64,000 nt of DNA from Bryobacteraceae bacterium (GTDB lineage: Bacteria > Acidobacteriota > Terriglobia > Bryobacterales > Bryobacteraceae). Shown here in pieces: positions 61,223 through 64,000 of the stretch; position 1 is the stretch's first letter; each line of letters opens with the position of its first letter. A program made the position numbers and the translations under genes. Location: positions 629,757 through 693,756 of the forward strand of contig JANWVY010000001.1 in assembly GCA_025056455.1 (NCBI GenBank), given 5' to 3'. Below the pieces are notes generated by a model, which worked only from the letters and a program-made list of their open reading frames with translations, was not told the origin of the DNA and made no database searches.

Positions 61223-62070
61223 CGAGTCTTGAGGCCTCCTACGCGTGGTGTCGCCAGATAGCCCGCAACCGCGCCAAAAATTTTTATTACTCTTTTTTGT
61301 TGCTCGACAAGCCTCGCCGCGATGCCCTATGCGCCATTTACGCCTTCATGCGCTTATGCGATGATCTCAGCGACGAACCTGGAGAGCGCAGCGATGCCGT
61401 TTTTGACCACTGGCGGAGCGAAATGCAAGAAGCGCTCGGGGGGAAATTCTCAACGCACCAGCTCTGGCCGGCATTCGCGGATACGGTCCACCGATATCGC
61501 ATCCCGGAACGGTATTTCCACGACATGATCGATGGAGTTCACAGCGATCTTCACTTTCAACCCATCGAAACCTTCGACCAACTCTATCAGTACTGCTACC
61601 GGGTGGCCAGCGTAGTTGGTCTTACCATCATCCACATTCTTGGCTTCCAGTCCCCGCAGGCCTTACCCCTCGCGGAGAAATGTGGCGTGGCCTTCCAGCT
61701 CACTAACGTCATTCGGGACGTTCGTGAGGACTACGAGCGAGGCCGGATTTATCTCCCTCTTGAAGACAGGCGGCGATATTCGGTGGAGGAGGCTATGATT
61801 GCCGCCGCAGAAACACCGCCCGCCTTGCGCAACTTGCTCGCTTTTGAAGCAGCGAGGGCGCGCGCCCTCTATCGGGAGTCACGTCCTTTGTTGCACTTGG
61901 TCGATCCTCCAGGACGGCCCATGCTGGGGGCCTTGATGGAAACTTACTCCTCGTTGTTGGACCGGATTGAGGCCTGCAACTATGAAGTGCTGCGCCAGCG
62001 AATTGAGCTCTCGCGGGCAAGAAAACTGCTGATCCTAGCGAAACATGCAGCTAGCAAGTGGATCGAATAG
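61219..62070 (+). CDS. hpnD: presqualene diphosphate synthase HpnD
   Basis: A 283-residue phytoene/squalene-synthase-type enzyme that joins two farnesyl diphosphates to presqualene diphosphate. Motif one is FMRLCDDLSDE, motif two LTNVIRDVREDYERGRIYLP. NRAKNFYYSFLLLDKPRRDALCAIYAF is the typical start. It is the last gene of the operon. The usual third partner, the FAD-dependent HpnE that reduces hydroxysqualene to squalene, does not follow; the next gene is a convergent exchanger. HpnE must be elsewhere or replaced. Confidence 0.92.
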   Translation: MTSLEASYAWCRQIARNRAKNFYYSFLLLDKPRRDALCAIYAFMRLCDDLSDEPGERSDAVFDHWRSEMQEALGGKFSTHQLWPAFADTVHRYRIPERYFHDMIDGVHSDLHFQPIETFDQLYQYCYRVASVVGLTIIHILGFQSPQALPLAEKCGVAFQLTNVIRDVREDYERGRIYLPLEDRRRYSVEEAMIAAAETPPALRNLLAFEAARARALYRESRPLLHLVDPPGRPMLGALMETYSSLLDRIEACNYEVLRQRIELSRARKLLILAKHAASKWIE

Positions 62071-62141
62071 CCTCTTGCCAGCAAAGGGGCTCCCACCTAA
62101 GCCTAAGCCAGGAGTCGCCGGAGTCTGCTGAAACCAAGTTC

Positions 62142-63161
62142 TCAAACCGAGCTGACCCGCCAGACCAGAAAAAGCAAATAAGTAGCGAGCAGAAACGCAC
62201 CTTCGCCGCGCGTTACTGTCTGCCCGCTGCGGATCGCCACAGGGAGTAAAACCACCGACATCGCGGCCAAAAATAGGAGATCAGCATGGCCTCCGGGCGG
62301 CAAAGCCACAGGCCGGATGGAAGAGACGATGCCCCCAATCGCGAGGATGTTAAACAGATTCGAGCCCACCACGTTGCCTAAGGCGATATCCGCGTTCCCC
62401 CGGCGCGCCGCCATCACGCAAGTGGCGAGTTCGGGCAACGTCGTTCCGAGAGAAACCAGCGTGAGCCCAATGATGTTCTCGCCCAGTCCAAGCAGGCGGG
62501 CGAGACGGACGGCTCCCTCGACAGTCCAGTCGGCGCCCAGCGAAACACCGACCAAACCCAGCAGGACCTTGATCAAATAGCGAGGGATTGAGCGCGAGGG
62601 AGGAACACGGTGCTGGCTTTCGACTTGCTCCATGAACCCCGCCTCCGCACGGCCTGTTAACGCCCGCTTGGCGACGGAGTATATGGCTGTGTAGTAGAGA
62701 AAGATAGCGAATAACAGCAAAAGGATGAGCCCGTCGCCCCGGCTAAACACGTCTTGGGAAGCGGCGGCCAGGCGGCGATCATTGCCGAGAATTAAGAACG
62801 CACACACGGCCACCCAAACCATGGGAATTTCGCGCGTGATGAGCGAGGGTTCGACTTTTAAAGGCTGGATCATGGCCGTGAGCGCAAGCACCAGCCCTAG
62901 GTTCACCGTAGACGCCCCCACAATGTTGCCAAAGGCCAATCCCGTTTCCCCGCGATAGGCCGACAAAGCATTGATGATGAGTTCGGGTGCGGAGGTACCG
63001 AATGCTACGACGGTCATGCCCACAATCAGCGGAGACACGCCAAGGGCCTGGGCCAGCGCGGCGATGGCGTCGACGAAAAGCTTCGCTCCGGTCAGCAACA
63101 ACACCAGCCCGACTAGGAAAAGGCCGGCTGCAAGCACCGGGGTCTGTAAAATCACGTCCAT
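62142..63161 (-). CDS. Na+/Ca2+ exchanger of the CaCA family
   Basis: A 339-residue integral membrane protein with about ten helices in two inverted repeats. Repeat one has VVAFGTSAPELIINALSAYRGE and repeat two LVSLGTTLPELATCVMAARRGNADIALGNVVGSNLFNILAIGG, both containing the acidic ion-binding GTSxPE/GTTLPE signatures. LALTAMIQPLKVEPSLI and a hydrophilic loop of about 30 residues in the middle complete the YrbG-type layout. It exchanges calcium for sodium or protons across the inner membrane. It converges with the hopanoid operon and sits 21 bases after the response-regulator gene on the same strand. Confidence 0.92.
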   Translation of the reverse strand: MDVILQTPVLAAGLFLVGLVLLLTGAKLFVDAIAALAQALGVSPLIVGMTVVAFGTSAPELIINALSAYRGETGLAFGNIVGASTVNLGLVLALTAMIQPLKVEPSLITREIPMVWVAVCAFLILGNDRRLAAASQDVFSRGDGLILLLLFAIFLYYTAIYSVAKRALTGRAEAGFMEQVESQHRVPPSRSIPRYLIKVLLGLVGVSLGADWTVEGAVRLARLLGLGENIIGLTLVSLGTTLPELATCVMAARRGNADIALGNVVGSNLFNILAIGGIVSSIRPVALPPGGHADLLFLAAMSVVLLPVAIRSGQTVTRGEGAFLLATYLLFLVWRVSSV

Positions 63162-63182
63162 CTTTTCAGACCAGGAAATGTG

Positions 63183-63830
63183 TTAGGAGATGATTTTTTT
63201 TCGAACCGCGTAAAGTACAATTTCCGCCGCGCTGTGCAGGTCGAGCTTCTGCATCAAATGCATGCGGTGAGTGGCCACGGTATTCACGCTACAGTCCAGC
63301 ATGACCGCCACTTCTTTGTTGGATTTGCCTTCGGCCAGCAGTTGGAGAACTTGCTTTTCGCGCTCGGTTAACAGCTCATAGGAGTCTTGAAGTCCTTTTT
63401 GCCGCAACTGGCGCACATAATCCTCCATCAGAGTGGCTTGAATGGCGGGGCTGAAGTACGACTTGCCCTGCGCGACGGCGCGCACGGCGCGGTCGAGATC
63501 CGCTTCGGCGCTTTCTTTCAGCAGGTAGCCCCTAGCCCCTGCGCTAAGCGCACGCAACAGATACTCTTCATCAGAATACATGCTTAGAATAATGACGGCC
63601 GCTGCGGACTGCGCTTTTACAATTTGCGCTGTCGCCTCGATGCCATTCAAATTCGGCATGGCGATGTCCATGATGACCACATCCGGCCGCTGCTGGGCGG
63701 CCAGCTGGACGGCGGCGAATCCGTCTGCGGCTTCCCCCACAACTTGAAAATCCGGAAACTGCTCGAGCTGAAGCCGGAGTCCCCGGCGCATCACACCATG
63801 GTCATCCGCAATCAGAATTCGCAAGCTCAT
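63183..63830 (-). CDS. NarL/LuxR-type response regulator
   Basis: A 215-residue response regulator. The receiver domain (1-120) has the acidic pair DD at 9-10, phospho-acceptor Asp55 in VVIMDIAMPN and a lysine in GYLLKESAEADL. The output is a LuxR/NarL helix-turn-helix: LLTEREKQVLQLLAEGKSNKEVAVMLDCSVNTVATHRMHLMQKL (about 150-195). The start overlaps the histidine-kinase stop by four bases (63827-63830), so kinase and regulator are one unit. Targets are unknown. Confidence 0.93.
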   Translation of the reverse strand: MSLRILIADDHGVMRRGLRLQLEQFPDFQVVGEAADGFAAVQLAAQQRPDVVIMDIAMPNLNGIEATAQIVKAQSAAAVIILSMYSDEEYLLRALSAGARGYLLKESAEADLDRAVRAVAQGKSYFSPAIQATLMEDYVRQLRQKGLQDSYELLTEREKQVLQLLAEGKSNKEVAVMLDCSVNTVATHRMHLMQKLDLHSAAEIVLYAVRKKIIS

Positions 63831-64000
63831 GAATGGGCCATCTCCCGGATCGGCAGCTCGAGCTCCAACAAAGTTCCGGCCCCCGGCCGTGATGTGATCT
63901 TCACCACGCCACCAAGGTCCCGCACGCGCTCCTGAATTCCAATTAAGCCGAGGCCAGACTTCGAAAGTTGTGCGGGATTAAATCCCACGCCGTCGTCCTG
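63827..64000 (-). CDS. sensor histidine kinase, C-terminal end only
   Basis: The last 57 residues of a histidine kinase ATPase domain, cut by the window edge. DDGVGFNPAQL gives the G1 box, SGLGLIGIQERVRDLGG the G2 box, and SRPGAGTLLELELPI the end of the domain. The GLGL.GI.ERV pattern is that of NarX/DesK-type kinases (HisKA_3), matching the NarL-type partner whose start it overlaps. Sensor and dimerisation parts lie outside the window. Confidence 0.88.
   Translation of the reverse strand, partial: QDDGVGFNPAQLSKSGLGLIGIQERVRDLGGVVKITSRPGAGTLLELELPIREMAHS

Noticed and set aside
1-64000. CRISPR arrays, transposases, integrases, phage genes and rRNA
   Set aside because: No repeated spacer pattern, no DDE or tyrosine/serine recombinase motif, and no rRNA segment was seen on reading both strands.

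Overview
The window looks like chromosomal DNA of an acidobacterium, most probably from the Bryobacterales/Solibacter side of the phylum. This is inferred from gene content, not from a marker gene. The supporting content is: acidobacterial-style VWA and SBBP-repeat secreted proteins; DUF1080, DUF1501 and DUF1549/DUF1553 proteins next to a sulfatase (a set also common in Planctomycetes); an RND tripartite pump under a TetR regulator; a hopanoid operon; and a fused AroD-AroE. Genes are packed tightly and neighbours often share a 4-base ATGA stop/start overlap. I found no insertion sequence, phage, integrase, CRISPR array, rRNA or tRNA gene.

Layout. 1-2.3 kb: MacA/MacB-type adaptor and ATPase, and the start of an unknown secreted protein. 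2.4-6.2 kb: Gfo/Idh/MocA oxidoreductase, PQQ-type beta-propeller, DUF1080 and VWA proteins. 6.2-14.8 kb: one minus-strand operon tetR-adaptor-RND-TolC, followed by a degenerate receiver protein and an FGGY sugar kinase, with palindromic operators just upstream of tetR. 14.9-18.9 kb: M23 peptidase-like protein, EamA transporter, DUF1080 protein, hotdog thioesterase. 18.9-27.4 kb: DUF1501 and DUF1549/1553 proteins, sulfatase, a D-apionate lactonase-like protein and a GH5 glycosidase, which suggests plant polysaccharide use. 27.4-34.6 kb: AlaC-type aminotransferase, FAD oxidoreductase, and an aromatic catabolic operon (RidA/CnbZ-like protein, acyl-CoA ligase, hmgA, fahA). 34.6-46 kb: SBBP protein, a rhodanese with an in-frame UGA, FG-GAP protein, amidohydrolase, aroDE, beta-lactamase-like hydrolase, phosphoesterases, DUF3108 protein, alpha/beta hydrolase. 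46-51.8 kb: argS, a gene-free stretch of about 750 bases, coaE, HtrA protease, a secreted propeller. 52-62 kb: SpoIIE phosphatase, then ispH-shc-hpnA-hpnG-ADH-ADH-hpnC-hpnD. 62-64 kb: Na+/Ca2+ exchanger and a NarL-type two-component system cut by the window end.

The strongest unusual signal is at 36907-37353. A short secreted rhodanese ends at a TGA that sits exactly where the catalytic cysteine belongs. The same frame then continues for 60 codons with the rest of a normal rhodanese, and a SECIS-like hairpin follows the TGA. I read this as a candidate selenocysteine rhodanese. Second is the hopanoid operon: it carries two zinc alcohol dehydrogenases between hpnG and hpnC and lacks hpnE. The dehydrogenases are candidates for hopanoid side-chain tailoring.
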